From Streptomyces endocoffeicus (GTDB taxonomy: Bacteria; Actinomycetota; Actinomycetes; Streptomycetales; Streptomycetaceae): a DNA stretch of 64,000 nucleotides. The translations under genes and the position numbers were made by a program. Below the pieces are notes generated by a model. It ran no database searches. It saw only the letters and a list, made by a program, of their open reading frames with translations, and had not been told where the DNA came from. Positions 16,984-26,372 of the stretch are shown piece after piece; the first letter of the stretch is position 1; every line of letters begins with the position of its first letter. The stretch is from assembly GCF_016741935.1 (NCBI RefSeq), contig NZ_JAERRG010000001.1, forward strand, positions 1 through 64,000. The letters run 5' to 3'.

Positions 16984-18441
16984 GTGACTCAGAAGGCAGT
17001 ACCAACCAGCTGCGAGACGCTACTGATCGACGGCACGTGGCGCTCGGCCGATACCAGCTTCAACGTCGTCGACCCCGCCACCTTGGAGGTCATCGGCCAG
17101 GCGGCCGACGCCGGGCCGAACGAGGCCCGGCAGGCGCTTGACGCGGCCGTCAGGGCCTTCCGAACCTGGCGGACCGTGGCCGCCGAGGAGCGCGCCGCAC
17201 ACCTCAGGGCAGCCGCCACGCAGATCCGCAACCGCGTGGACGAACTGGCCGACCTGCTCAGTCGAGAGAACGGCAAGCCGCTTGTCGAGGCCAAGGGCGA
17301 GACGCTGGCCAGCGCCCGCATGCTCGACTGGGCCGCCGAGGAGGGCCGCCGCACCTACGGCAGGGTCACCCCGCCGTCCGCGAACGGCCCCGGCTTCGTC
17401 CTGAAGTCCCCGGTCGGCCCGGCCCTCGCCATCACGCCGTGGAACTTCCCAGCCAGCATGCTTGTACGAAAGCTCGGCCTCGCGATAGCCGCTGGCGCGC
17501 CGATCATCGCCAAGCCCGCCGAGCAGACCCCGCTGATCGCCACCGCGCTGGTCCGGATCCTCCAGGAGACCGGCCTGCCCGCCGGTGTACTGCAGCAGAT
17601 CACCAGCTCCCGTCCGGCCGAGGTGGTCGGCGCGCTGCTGGCCGACAGGCGGCTGCGCAAGATCAGTTTCACCGGCTCTACCGAGGTCGGCCTCGGCCTC
17701 GTCCGCTCCACCGGTGACCAGCTGCGCCGAATCTCCCTGGAGATGGGGGGCCACTCGCCGGCCATCGTCTTCGCCGACGCCGACCTGGAAGCCGCCGCGT
17801 CCGGTGTCGCCGCCGGAAAGTTCAGCAACGCGGGCCAGAGCTGCACCGCGATCAACCGCCTGTATGTCCACCGCGATGTCCACGACGAGTTCCTCGCGCT
17901 GCTGCTGGGGAAGGTCGCTGCCCTCAAGCTCGGGCACGGCACGACGCCCGGCACCACCACCGGTGCGCTCATCGACCAGCCGAGCCTGGACAAGGTCGAC
18001 CGCCATGTCCAGGACGCGCTCTCCCGCGGCGCCAAGGCCGTTACCGGCGGCCGACGCTGGACCCCGGACGATGCCTCGCTCAAGGGCGCCTTCTACGAAC
18101 CGACCATCCTCACCGGCGTCGACGACACCATGCAGATCAGTACCGAGGAGACCTTCGGCCCGGTCCTGCCGGTCTATGTCTTCGACACTGCCGACGAGGT
18201 TATCGAGCGTGCCAACAGTACCGACTACGGCCTGGCCGCGTACGCCTATGCCTCCGACTTCCGCCGCATCTGGCAGACCGTCGAAAACCTGGACTTCGGG
18301 ATCATCGGCGTGAACGAGCCGGCCCCGGTCCGCCCCGAGCTGCCCTTCGGCGGCATGAAGAACAGCGGCCAGGAACGCGAAGGCGGCAGCGAGGGCATCG
18401 AGGCATATCTGGAGACCAAGTCGGTCGCCTTCAAGCTGTGA
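16984..18441 (+). CDS. Aldehyde dehydrogenase, succinate-semialdehyde dehydrogenase-like
   Basis: A 485-residue NAD(P)+-dependent aldehyde dehydrogenase. Catalytic residues are Asn154 (T-P-W-N-F-P), Glu253 (L-E-M-G-G-H-S-P) and Cys287 (N-A-G-Q-S-C-T-A). The F-T-G-S-T-E-V-G cofactor loop is also present. The GTG at 16984 is preceded by GGAG with a 6-base gap; the longer frame upstream runs through the operator and is rejected. The downstream aminotransferase is coupled at its 3' end. Together they would turn an omega-amine or amino acid into a semialdehyde and then an acid. Confidence 0.9.
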   Translation: MTQKAVPTSCETLLIDGTWRSADTSFNVVDPATLEVIGQAADAGPNEARQALDAAVRAFRTWRTVAAEERAAHLRAAATQIRNRVDELADLLSRENGKPLVEAKGETLASARMLDWAAEEGRRTYGRVTPPSANGPGFVLKSPVGPALAITPWNFPASMLVRKLGLAIAAGAPIIAKPAEQTPLIATALVRILQETGLPAGVLQQITSSRPAEVVGALLADRRLRKISFTGSTEVGLGLVRSTGDQLRRISLEMGGHSPAIVFADADLEAAASGVAAGKFSNAGQSCTAINRLYVHRDVHDEFLALLLGKVAALKLGHGTTPGTTTGALIDQPSLDKVDRHVQDALSRGAKAVTGGRRWTPDDASLKGAFYEPTILTGVDDTMQISTEETFGPVLPVYVFDTADEVIERANSTDYGLAAYAYASDFRRIWQTVENLDFGIIGVNEPAPVRPELPFGGMKNSGQEREGGSEGIEAYLETKSVAFKL

Positions 18442-18473
18442 CCGCTCCCACCACCACCCGAGGGGTCTTCCAC

Positions 18474-19748
18474 ATGACAACTGCACTTACCCTCTCCGAG
18501 ACAGACACCCGCTCCCTCATCCACCCGCACACCACCATCGGCCGGCCCGCCGAGCCTCTGATCTTCGAGCGTGGTGAAGGCGCCTTGCTCTGGGACATCG
18601 ACGGCAACGAGTACATCGACGGCACCTGCGGGCTGTGGCAGTGCCCGGTCGGCCACGGCCGTCGAGAACTCGCCAATGTCGCGGCCGATCAGATCGCCAA
18701 GCTGGAGTTCTACTCCTCCTTCGGCGACTACTCCAACACGCCGTCGATCCTGCTCGCCGAGCGGCTGCTGCAGCTCGCACCGACCGGAATCGAGCGGGTC
18801 TTCTTCACCAACGGCGGTTCCGAGGGCACTGAGAGTGCTATCAAGCTCGCTCGCCTCGCCCACTACAACTCCGGCGCACCGGAGCGGACCATCATCCTCG
18901 CCCGTACCGCCGGCTACCACGGCATGGGCGGCGGCTCGCTCGCCGCGACCGGCATCGACAAGCTCCGCGAGGGATACGGCCCGCTTCTGCCCGGCGTGGA
19001 ATTCCTCGGCAAGCCGCACGGGCTCACCCACGGTGAGAACGCCACCGATATCCTCATCGCCGAACTCGAAGAGCGCATCGCCCAGATCGGCCCTCAGCGG
19101 ATCGCCGCGTTCATCGGCGAGCCGGTGCTCGGCGTCGGCGGTATGGTCCCGCCGCCCGAAGGCTACTGGGCGCGCGTACAGGAGGTGCTGCGCAAGCACG
19201 GCATCCTGCTGATCGCCGATGAGATCGTCACCGCGTTCGGCCGGACCGGCCACTGGTTCGCCTGCGAGCGCTTCGGTATTGAGCCCGATCTGATCGTCAC
19301 TGCCAAGGGCCTGTCCAGCGGCTACGTCCCGATGGGGGCCGTCCTTGTCAGCCGGCGCGTGCTGGAACTCGCCGACGGCGCGCTGTTCCTGCATGGCTTC
19401 ACCTACAACGGACATCCAGTGGGCGCAGCGGTGGCTCTTGCCAACATCGAGATCTTGGAACGCGAGGGCCTCCTCGATCGTGCCAAGGGCGTCGGGCAGA
19501 GGCTGCTGGAAGCCTTGAAGCCGCTGGAGGAGCTCGACCACGTCATCGAGGTGCGAGGGGTGGGCATGATGCTCGGCATTGAGCTGGACCGGGACAGCTC
19601 GTCTGTTCAGGCCGGGGCACGTGCCGACGGTGTGGTCGTCCGGGCCTCCGGTCCCAGCATCGTCCTGTCCCCCCCACTCGTGATCACCGAGCAGCAGATC
19701 GACACGCTCGCGCAGGTCCTGATCAGCCACGTCAAGGCCGCGGCATGA
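18474..19748 (+). CDS. Class III (omega) aminotransferase
   Basis: A 424-residue PLP enzyme of the GabT/omega-transaminase fold. The PLP lysine is Lys278 in V-T-A-K-G-L-S-S-G-Y. Asp249-Glu250 lie in L-L-I-A-D-E-I-V-T-A-F-G-R-T-G, and the phosphate loop is N-G-G-S-E-G-T-E. The ATG at 18474 follows GAGGGG; a GTG at 18438 overlapping the dehydrogenase stop is also possible and would add 12 residues. It probably transfers the amino group of an imported amine to pyruvate or 2-oxoglutarate, feeding the aldehyde dehydrogenase. Confidence 0.9.
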   Translation: MTTALTLSETDTRSLIHPHTTIGRPAEPLIFERGEGALLWDIDGNEYIDGTCGLWQCPVGHGRRELANVAADQIAKLEFYSSFGDYSNTPSILLAERLLQLAPTGIERVFFTNGGSEGTESAIKLARLAHYNSGAPERTIILARTAGYHGMGGGSLAATGIDKLREGYGPLLPGVEFLGKPHGLTHGENATDILIAELEERIAQIGPQRIAAFIGEPVLGVGGMVPPPEGYWARVQEVLRKHGILLIADEIVTAFGRTGHWFACERFGIEPDLIVTAKGLSSGYVPMGAVLVSRRVLELADGALFLHGFTYNGHPVGAAVALANIEILEREGLLDRAKGVGQRLLEALKPLEELDHVIEVRGVGMMLGIELDRDSSSVQAGARADGVVVRASGPSIVLSPPLVITEQQIDTLAQVLISHVKAAA

Positions 19749-19788
19749 CTCCACGAACTCGGCGAATCCCAGCTCTCCGGAGGTAGCA

Positions 19789-20838
19789 GTGCGTCGGAAC
19801 AGAATCAGGATGGCTGCAGTGGTCAGCCTCGTCCTCTCAGTCACCGCGGCTTGCGGTGTGGGTGGCGGTGGCGGGGGCAAGGACTCTCTCGTCTTCGTCT
19901 CCTATGGCAAGGGCGCCTATCAGGACGGCCAGCAGCAGGCTTGGCTGAAACCGTTCGAGGCACGGACCGGCACGAAGATCGTCATCGACGGCCCGTCCGA
20001 CAACGCGAAGCTGAAGGCGATGGTGAAGTCGGGCAAGGTCACTTGGGACGTGATGGATACTGACGCGTTCACCGCGCGCGAGAACTGCGGCACGCTCTTC
20101 GAAAAGATCGACATGGGAGAGCTCGCCAACGACTTCCCGCCGGGCACGCTGTCCGAATGCGGTGTTCCAGACGCGATGTTCGGCCTGATTCTCATGTACA
20201 ACGAGAAAACCTACGGCGCCCATCCGCCGACGCGTCTGGCCGACTTTTTCGACGCCAAGGCATTCCCCGGAAAGCGGCTGATCTACAGCGGTGATCCTGG
20301 GGTCGGGACCCTGGAGGCAGGGCTACTGGCTGACGGTGTCGCGCCCAAGGACCTGTACCCGCTGGACGTCCACCGGGCGCTCGGCGTCTACGACCGGATC
20401 AAGCCGGATCTCACCTTGGCCCAGACCTACGGTCAACAGCAGCAGTCCATGGTCGGCAACCAGGCCGACATGGCGCTCGTGGTCAGCGCGAGGGCGTATT
20501 CGGCTCTGGCCGCCGGCGGCACCTCGTGGAAGCCGGTCTGGGACCGCGTCCCGGTGACCTGGGATGTGTTGACCATCCCGAAGGGAAGTCCGCACAAGAA
20601 GCGGGCGCAGGAGCTCATCAAGTTCGCCTCACAGCCAAAGCAGTCCGCGAAGTTCGCCGCACTCGCCGGCGCCGGACCGGCCAACACCGCGGCCAGGCCC
20701 GCACTCAACAAGCTGCAGCGGCAGGTCGATGTCTTCGGCGAAGCGCACAAGAACACCCAGGTGGTCATCGACGGTCAGTGGTGGTCAGAGAACCGCGCCA
20801 CCGTGGTAAACGCCTGGACCAAGTGGATGACGGGCTGA
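19789..20838 (+). CDS. ABC transporter substrate-binding lipoprotein (PotD/PotF-like)
   Basis: A 349-residue extracellular solute-binding protein. The N-terminus is a lipoprotein signal, with R-R-N-R-I-R, a hydrophobic stretch and a lipobox ending at Cys22 (T-A-A-C-G). A glycine-rich linker follows. The body resembles spermidine/putrescine and other amine binders (L-V-F-V-S-Y-G-K-G-A-Y, then V-T-W-D-V-M-D-T-D). The GTG at 19789 has GGAGG just upstream. It begins a four-gene importer set with two permeases and an ATPase. The ligand is probably a cationic or zwitterionic amine, in line with the transaminase upstream. Confidence 0.88.
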   Translation: MRRNRIRMAAVVSLVLSVTAACGVGGGGGGKDSLVFVSYGKGAYQDGQQQAWLKPFEARTGTKIVIDGPSDNAKLKAMVKSGKVTWDVMDTDAFTARENCGTLFEKIDMGELANDFPPGTLSECGVPDAMFGLILMYNEKTYGAHPPTRLADFFDAKAFPGKRLIYSGDPGVGTLEAGLLADGVAPKDLYPLDVHRALGVYDRIKPDLTLAQTYGQQQQSMVGNQADMALVVSARAYSALAAGGTSWKPVWDRVPVTWDVLTIPKGSPHKKRAQELIKFASQPKQSAKFAALAGAGPANTAARPALNKLQRQVDVFGEAHKNTQVVIDGQWWSENRATVVNAWTKWMTG

Positions 20839-20845
20839 GCGGGTC

Positions 20846-21730
20846 ATGACTGCAGCGTTTACTTCAGCGACTGCCGACAAGGCGGCCCGTCCTTCGCGCC
20901 GGCGCACCCTTGCCGGCTGGTTCCTGCTGCCGGCCACCGCGGTGCTTGTGGTCTTCTTCTTCTACCCACTGGCCGCCATCGTGTGGCAGAGCTTTACGCA
21001 ACCGAGCTACGGGGTCGGGCACTACCTCGCACTGCTGAATGACGGAGTCTCGACGACCGTCCTGCTCCGCACGCTGCGCACCGCGCTAGTCGTCAGCACC
21101 TGCACGCTGTTCATTGCCTACCCCTTTGCCTACGCCATGACGAAGGTCGCGCCACGCGCACGGGGTGTGCTCATGCTGCTCGTGCTGTTGCCGTTCTGGA
21201 CCAGTGTGATGGCCCGCAACTACGCGTGGTACCTGCTCGAGCAGCGCGACGGCGTGATCGAACGGCTCTTCTCCGCGATCGGCTTCGACGGTGTGGTGCT
21301 GTTGGGCACGGTGACCGGGGTGACCGTGGCGATGGTGCAGGTGATGCTGCCGTTTATGGTACTGCCGCTGTACAGCTCGATGAGTTCCATCGACCGGCGA
21401 CTGCTGGATGCCGCGGTGAGCCTGGGCGCATCGCCGTACCGGGCCCTGCGCACGGTGTACCTGCCCCTTTCCCTGCCCGGTGTGGTGTCCGGGTGCTCGC
21501 TGGTCTTCATCATGACGCTCGGGTTCTTCGTCACTCCCGCGCTGCTCGGTTCCCCGCAGGAATCCCTGATCTCGCAGGTGATCCAGACGCGGGTCAGTAG
21601 CCTGCTGGACTTCCCCGGCGGCGGTGCGCTGGGGACCGTGCTGCTGGTGGTGACGCTGGTCCTGCTGTTCGCGGTGTCGAGGATCAGTCGCCCTACGGCG
21701 GGGCTGAGCAAGGTGGTGGACGGTGCCTAG
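20846..21730 (+). CDS. ABC transporter permease (PotB-like)
   Basis: A 294-residue membrane protein with six predicted helices; the first is at about residues 30-50. The cytoplasmic EAA loop that contacts the ATPase is L-L-D-A-A-V-S-L-G-A-S-P-Y-R-A-L-R-T-V. It begins 7 bases after the binding protein and overlaps the next permease by 8 bases. Confidence 0.9.
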   Translation: MTAAFTSATADKAARPSRRRTLAGWFLLPATAVLVVFFFYPLAAIVWQSFTQPSYGVGHYLALLNDGVSTTVLLRTLRTALVVSTCTLFIAYPFAYAMTKVAPRARGVLMLLVLLPFWTSVMARNYAWYLLEQRDGVIERLFSAIGFDGVVLLGTVTGVTVAMVQVMLPFMVLPLYSSMSSIDRRLLDAAVSLGASPYRALRTVYLPLSLPGVVSGCSLVFIMTLGFFVTPALLGSPQESLISQVIQTRVSSLLDFPGGGALGTVLLVVTLVLLFAVSRISRPTAGLSKVVDGA

Positions 21731-22535
21731 CCAATCCTTGAGCGATAAACGTCTCGGCTGGGGTCTGCGGGTCTGGGTAGCCGTGGTCGCGGCTGTGCTC
21801 CTCGCACCAACGCTGGTGGTCATTCCGATGAGCTTCAGCGCAAGCGAAACCTTCCAGTTCCCGCCGCACAAGTGGTCATGGCGCTGGTATGAGGAGTTCT
21901 TCTCCTCACCGAAGTGGACGGACTCTCTGCTGACATCGGTTCAGGTCGGCCTGATGGTCGCGGTCATCGCCACCGTTCTGGGCGTCGCGGCAGCGTTCGG
22001 CCTCGATCGGACTCGCTGGCGCGCCCGGGGTGCGGTGCGCTCGGCGATGATGGCTCCGATGATCGTACCCGGAATCGTGGTCGCGATCGCGATCTACGGG
22101 GTGTTCCTGCGGTGGCAACTCAACGGAACACTGCTCGGCTTCGTGCTCGCGCACACGGTGCTCGCGGTGCCGTTCGTCGTCACCTCGATGCAGACCAGCC
22201 TCGCAGGATACGACCGGACCATGGAGACCGCCTCGGCGAGCCTCGGCGCCGGCTGGGTGACCACGTTCCTCAGGGTGACCCTGCCACAGGTCCTGCCAGG
22301 GATCGGCTCCGGGCTCGTGTTCGCGTTCGTCACCTCCCTGGACGAAGTGGTGATCGCGCTGTTCCTTCAGACGCCCGATATCCGCACCATGCCGGTGCAG
22401 ATGTACGACTCGATCACCGCGGAGATCGACCCCACCATCGGGGCGGCCTCCAGCCTGATCATGGTGGCCACCACCGTCGTCCTGCTCGTACCCCTTCTCG
22501 TCCGCCGAGCACCTCGCCGGTCCCAACGGAGCTGA
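21723..22535 (+). CDS. ABC transporter permease (PotC-like)
   Basis: A 270-residue permease, the second half of the channel, with six hydrophobic helices and the EAA loop M-E-T-A-S-A-S-L-G-A-G-W-V-T-T-F-L-R-V. The PotC-type signature region V-F-A-F-V-T-S-L-D-E-V-V-I-A-L-F is present near residues 200-220. It starts with GTG overlapping the upstream permease and ends 3 bases before the ATPase. Confidence 0.9.
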   Translation: MPSQSLSDKRLGWGLRVWVAVVAAVLLAPTLVVIPMSFSASETFQFPPHKWSWRWYEEFFSSPKWTDSLLTSVQVGLMVAVIATVLGVAAAFGLDRTRWRARGAVRSAMMAPMIVPGIVVAIAIYGVFLRWQLNGTLLGFVLAHTVLAVPFVVTSMQTSLAGYDRTMETASASLGAGWVTTFLRVTLPQVLPGIGSGLVFAFVTSLDEVVIALFLQTPDIRTMPVQMYDSITAEIDPTIGAASSLIMVATTVVLLVPLLVRRAPRRSQRS

Positions 22536-22538
22536 ACC

Positions 22539-23624
22539 ATGAACAAATCTGGTCACGGGATCACTATCAGCAGTGTCACCAAGGTGTTCGGGGGATTGCA
22601 GCGTCCGGCGGTCGACAACGTGTCCCTGACGATCGCACCGGGTGAGTTCATGACGTTCCTCGGCCCCTCTGGCTCGGGCAAGACCACCATGCTGTCGATG
22701 ATCGCAGGAATCACCTCACTCACCACGGGTTCGATCTGCGTCGACGGCCAGGACATCTCGCCCTTGAAGCCGCACAAGCGCAACCTCGGTGTGGTGTTCC
22801 AGCAGTATGCCCTGTTCCCGCACATGAGCGTTGCCAAGAACATCGCCTATCCCCTACAGCAGCGCGGAATGGCGAAGAAGGACATCGCCGCGAAGGTCGA
22901 CGAGGCACTGGAGCTGGTGCACCTGCGGGACTGTGCGGATCGGCTGCCCCGGCAACTCTCTGGTGGTCAGCAGCAGCGGGTGGCGCTGGCCCGCGCCGTG
23001 GTCTACCAGCCCAGGGCACTACTCATGGACGAACCACTGGGGGCACTCGATAAGAGGCTGCGGGACCAGCTCCAGCGTGAGATCGCCAGGATGCACCGTG
23101 AGCTCGGGATGACCTTCATCTTCGTCACCCACGATCAGCACGAGGCACTCACCCTGTCCGACCGCATCGCGGTGTTCAACGAGGGCCGCATCGAGCAGGT
23201 CGGCACACCTGCCGAGCTGTACGAACACCCGGCAACCCTATTCGTCGCTCAATTCCTGGGCGAGTCCAACACTTTCAGCGGCCCCGACCGAACGGGCTCC
23301 GTGGTCGTGGTGCGACCCGAGCGACTGGACCTGCATCCGCACGGCAGCTCAATTCCTCCCGGGCACAACTCGCTCGAGGCCACCGTCACCAACATCGTGT
23401 ACGTCGGCAACCACCATCAGGTCGGGCTGCACTTCGCCGACAACACGCAAGGGACGGCGATGCGCCTGGCCGGCACCCCGGTACCCGCCATGCCCGGGGA
23501 GACCGTGACGGTCAGCTGGCATCCCGACCACCAAGCTGTTGTCCCGGACCCGGCAGCGGCGGCTGCCGAGACTGAGCCGTCGGGCCAGTCGGACACCCCC
23601 CGCCTCACGCAACCCGCCATCTAG
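22539..23624 (+). CDS. ABC transporter ATP-binding protein (PotA-like)
   Basis: A 361-residue ATPase with Walker A G-P-S-G-S-G-K-T-T, the Q-loop Q-Q-Y-A-L-F-P-H, signature L-S-G-G-Q-Q-Q-R, Walker B L-L-M-D-E-P-L-G-A-L-D and the switch His in F-V-T-H-D-Q. A C-terminal TOBE domain (about 245-340, V-V-R-P-E-R-L-D-L) is typical of the polyamine and Fe3+ importer group. It powers the two permeases encoded just upstream. Confidence 0.92.
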   Translation: MNKSGHGITISSVTKVFGGLQRPAVDNVSLTIAPGEFMTFLGPSGSGKTTMLSMIAGITSLTTGSICVDGQDISPLKPHKRNLGVVFQQYALFPHMSVAKNIAYPLQQRGMAKKDIAAKVDEALELVHLRDCADRLPRQLSGGQQQRVALARAVVYQPRALLMDEPLGALDKRLRDQLQREIARMHRELGMTFIFVTHDQHEALTLSDRIAVFNEGRIEQVGTPAELYEHPATLFVAQFLGESNTFSGPDRTGSVVVVRPERLDLHPHGSSIPPGHNSLEATVTNIVYVGNHHQVGLHFADNTQGTAMRLAGTPVPAMPGETVTVSWHPDHQAVVPDPAAAAAETEPSGQSDTPRLTQPAI

Positions 23625-23654
23625 CTCCCGAAACTGGACAGAAAGGAATCATCC

Positions 23655-25313
23655 ATGGCCGCAGCTGCGGATCTGGTAGTTCTCGGCGGCCAGGTGCTCA
23701 CCGTCGACGAAAACTTCACCATCGCCTCGGCAGTCGCCGTCGCGAACGGCCGCATCGCCGCCGTCGGCGACGACGAGACCATCCGCCCGTGGATCGGTCC
23801 GAAGACCGACGTGATCGAGCTACGCGGACGTACAGTGCTCCCCGGCATCAACGACGCGCACCTGCACCTGGCCCTGTTCGGGACCTCTCGCCCGCCCTTC
23901 TCGCTCGACCTCACCGTCGTCGACTCCCTCGCCACATTGCAGCAGGCATTCGCCGACGCCGCGAACGAGCCGCCCGACAACCGGTGGCTCACCGGGCACG
24001 GTTGGCGGGAAGCCACCATCACCGAGTACGCCAAGGGGGTCGCCCCCCACCGCGCCCACCTGGACAAGGCCACCGGAGACCACCCAGCGCTGCTCGAGCA
24101 TGCCTCCGGTCACGCTGTGCTCGTCAACAGTGCCGCCCTGAGACTCGCCGGCATCACCGCCGAGACACCCGACCCTACCGGCGGGCAGATCGTGCGCGAT
24201 CACGCCGGCGAGCCGACCGGCATGCTGCTTGAGTCCGCCGGACTGCTGGCCACCCGCCACGCTCCACCCCTGACGCAGCAGCAGCGCCTCGCCGCCATCA
24301 CCTCGGCGATGCACACCCTCAATTCCCTGGGAATCACCAGTGTCACGGATCCGATCGTGTGGCCTGAACTGCTGCGCGACTACACCGCCCTGCACCGGCA
24401 GGACCGGATGACGATACGCGTCAACACCTTGCTGCACTGGGACTGGCCCTCGCCGACGACCTCCTATGAGCGGCTCAAGCTCGCACTCGAATACGCAGGC
24501 ATTTCCACAGGATTGGGCGACGACTGGCTACGCATCGGCGGCTGCAAACTATTCGCCGACGGAGTACCCACCCACTGCACAGCATGGCTGTATGAACCGT
24601 ATCCGGGTGGCGGCACGGGGCATCTGGTGACCGAGGGCGACGACGAGGCCGCCCGCTACACCGAACTGCTCAACATCATCGAGCTGGTGCACCAGCACCG
24701 CCTCCAGGCCCAGATCCACGTCACGGGCGACCGGGCAGCGGACGCGGCCATCGACGGAATCGTCCGGGCAATCAAGTCCGATCCTTGGCCGGACGCACGG
24801 CACGCTCTCATTCATGGCACGCTGCTGGCGGAGCGGTCTTTCCCCAGACTTGCCGCCCATGGGATCGGAGTGATTACCAGCTCTCTGATGAAGTCGCACA
24901 GTGGCGCATCAATCGCGCCTGCGATCGGCGAGCGGCGTTGGGCGAACGCCTTTCCCGCTGGCGCGCTGCTGGCCGCCGGGGTCCATGTGGCTGACAGTTC
25001 CGACGCCCCGGTCACCTTTCCGGACTGGCGGCGCGGTCTCGCCACCTTCGTCGGCGCTGCACCGCATCCCTTCGCCGAGGTGCCGTCGGCGCTGCGGCTG
25101 ACGCGCGAGCAAGCGATTCGGCTGTGGACCACTGGTGGCGCCTATATGGAACACGCCGAGCATCGCAAAGGCTCCATCAGCCCGGGCATGCTCGCCGACC
25201 TCGTCGTTCTGGACGAGGACTTCCTGACCGTTGAGGACAGCGCGCTGCACGAGCTGACTCCCGTACTCACCATCGCAGGCGGCCGCAGGGTCTTCGATGC
25301 CATGGTCGTGTGA
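23655..25313 (+). CDS. YtcJ-like metal-dependent amidohydrolase
   Basis: A 552-residue amidohydrolase of the YtcJ / amidohydrolase_3 group. The first metal motif is I-N-D-A-H-L-H-L near residue 60. Later ligands appear in I-H-V-T-G-D-R-A-A-D-A and H-A-L-I-H-G, with the catalytic Asp probably in V-A-D-S-S-D-A-P-V. The family hydrolyses C-N bonds in amides and cyclic amides. It is the last gene of the rightward operon, 30 bases after the ATPase behind an AGAAAGGA site. It could release the free amine from an imported N-acyl substrate. Two decayed hydrolases of nitrogen metabolism follow it. Confidence 0.87.
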   Translation: MAAAADLVVLGGQVLTVDENFTIASAVAVANGRIAAVGDDETIRPWIGPKTDVIELRGRTVLPGINDAHLHLALFGTSRPPFSLDLTVVDSLATLQQAFADAANEPPDNRWLTGHGWREATITEYAKGVAPHRAHLDKATGDHPALLEHASGHAVLVNSAALRLAGITAETPDPTGGQIVRDHAGEPTGMLLESAGLLATRHAPPLTQQQRLAAITSAMHTLNSLGITSVTDPIVWPELLRDYTALHRQDRMTIRVNTLLHWDWPSPTTSYERLKLALEYAGISTGLGDDWLRIGGCKLFADGVPTHCTAWLYEPYPGGGTGHLVTEGDDEAARYTELLNIIELVHQHRLQAQIHVTGDRAADAAIDGIVRAIKSDPWPDARHALIHGTLLAERSFPRLAAHGIGVITSSLMKSHSGASIAPAIGERRWANAFPAGALLAAGVHVADSSDAPVTFPDWRRGLATFVGAAPHPFAEVPSALRLTREQAIRLWTTGGAYMEHAEHRKGSISPGMLADLVVLDEDFLTVEDSALHELTPVLTIAGGRRVFDAMVV

Positions 25314-25527
25314 CGGCGCTACCTGGGCCATTCGATCGCCCATTGTCTTGAGTCATCGAGCTGAAGCGTGAGTGTTCCGACTGCGGGGTCTGACTCATCC
25401 GTCGGGAACCGTCGCCGACAGGGCATCGGACGTCCGCTGGACTCCCAGCCTTCCCGCTATCTCAGGGGCGCCGTGCCGCTCGTCGGTGGCGGCGCCAAGG
25501 GACCCTTTCGCAGGGGCGTGCGGCCAC

Positions 25528-25850
25528 AAGCCGATGCTGGTCGCGGGGTCCCTCGCGCTCGCTGTGCCGCTGGCAGTGCCGTCCTTGCAGGCCGCGTCCA
25601 AGGTGATCGTGCTGGTGCACGACGTCACGGCCGACTTCGAGCCGGAGCCGATCGTGTCATCGGTCGGCTACCTGACGCTGGAGCCGAACTCGCCGATCGT
25701 CGTCCCACGCCGAGTGCACCTGGTTGCAGACAGCCGAGCATCCTCGCCGGCGATCGTCCAGAACGCCCGCATGCTGCTACTGGAGCGAAACGCGCCTGTG
25801 GCGCAGGAACACGACCTGACCGGCATCCGCCGGACTGCGAGCGGTAGCTC
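25528..25850 (+). pseudogene. M20-family amidohydrolase (carbamoylase-like) fragment
   Basis: An open segment that reads like the dimerisation domain of an N-carbamoyl-amino-acid hydrolase or related M20 enzyme: V-G-Y-L-T-L-E-P-N-S-P-I-V-V-P-R-R-V-H-L, then A-D-S-R-A-S-S-P. The N-terminal metal-binding half and the C-terminal His region are missing. It runs in frame into the amidase fragment, so two different genes were fused by deletion. Confidence 0.55.
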
Positions 25851-25860
25851 AGCAGCGACG

Positions 25861-26350
25861 AGCCGTGTCAACGGCGACCGCGGCACGGGCGTCAACGCGT
25901 TCGCGGAGATCCTCGTCGAGGACGCGCGGGCTCAGGCAGAAGACGCGGCCGCGGCGTACCCACGGGCAGTCCGGGACGAGACGCCCACGGCCCCGCTGCT
26001 CGGGGTCCCGGTCGCCACCAAGGAGAAGCACGCCCTCGCCGGCCGCCGGATCGAGCAAGGGCTCGCCGGCCACGCCGGGCGCATCGCTGCCGCCGGCCAC
26101 CCCGTGGTCGAGCGGATCCGGCGCGCCGGCGGCATCATTCACGCCTGTACCACGTCCGCCGGAGTTCAGCCGCGCCATGGTGACACACAGCCCCATGTGG
26201 GGGCGCCGGCGCCACGTTGCCGTGCCAGGCGGCGCGGGGGCCATTGCCCGCCTTCGAGCCGCCCGCGGTATCGATGCCTCCAGTGACCTCGCGCTCGCTT
26301 CTCGGCCTTCGGGTTTGAAAGCGGCTGCCGATGGGCTGGGCGCCTTTGTG
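25861..26350 (+). pseudogene. Amidase (amidase-signature family) fragment, frameshifted
   Basis: The frame encodes the start of an amidase-signature enzyme: N-A-F-A-E-I-L-V-E-D-A, then L-L-G-V-P-V-A-T-K-E-K-H (the catalytic-Lys region), then R-I-R-R-A-G-G-I-I-H. Near 26150 it shifts to another frame with P-E-F-S-R-A-M-V-T-H-S-P-M-W-G, the next conserved segment. The Gly-Ser-rich catalytic loop is reduced to G-G-A-G-A. No enzyme can be made. Confidence 0.7.
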
Positions 26351-26372
26351 TCGGCCGTCGAGGTTCTCGTTG

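Noticed and set aside
16900..16984. An upstream start for the aldehyde dehydrogenase
   Set aside because: It would place the MarR operator inside the coding region and adds residues with no family match. GTG 16984 has a good ribosome site.
18246..19880. A 544-codon minus-strand frame
   Set aside because: Antisense to the aminotransferase, with no coding features.
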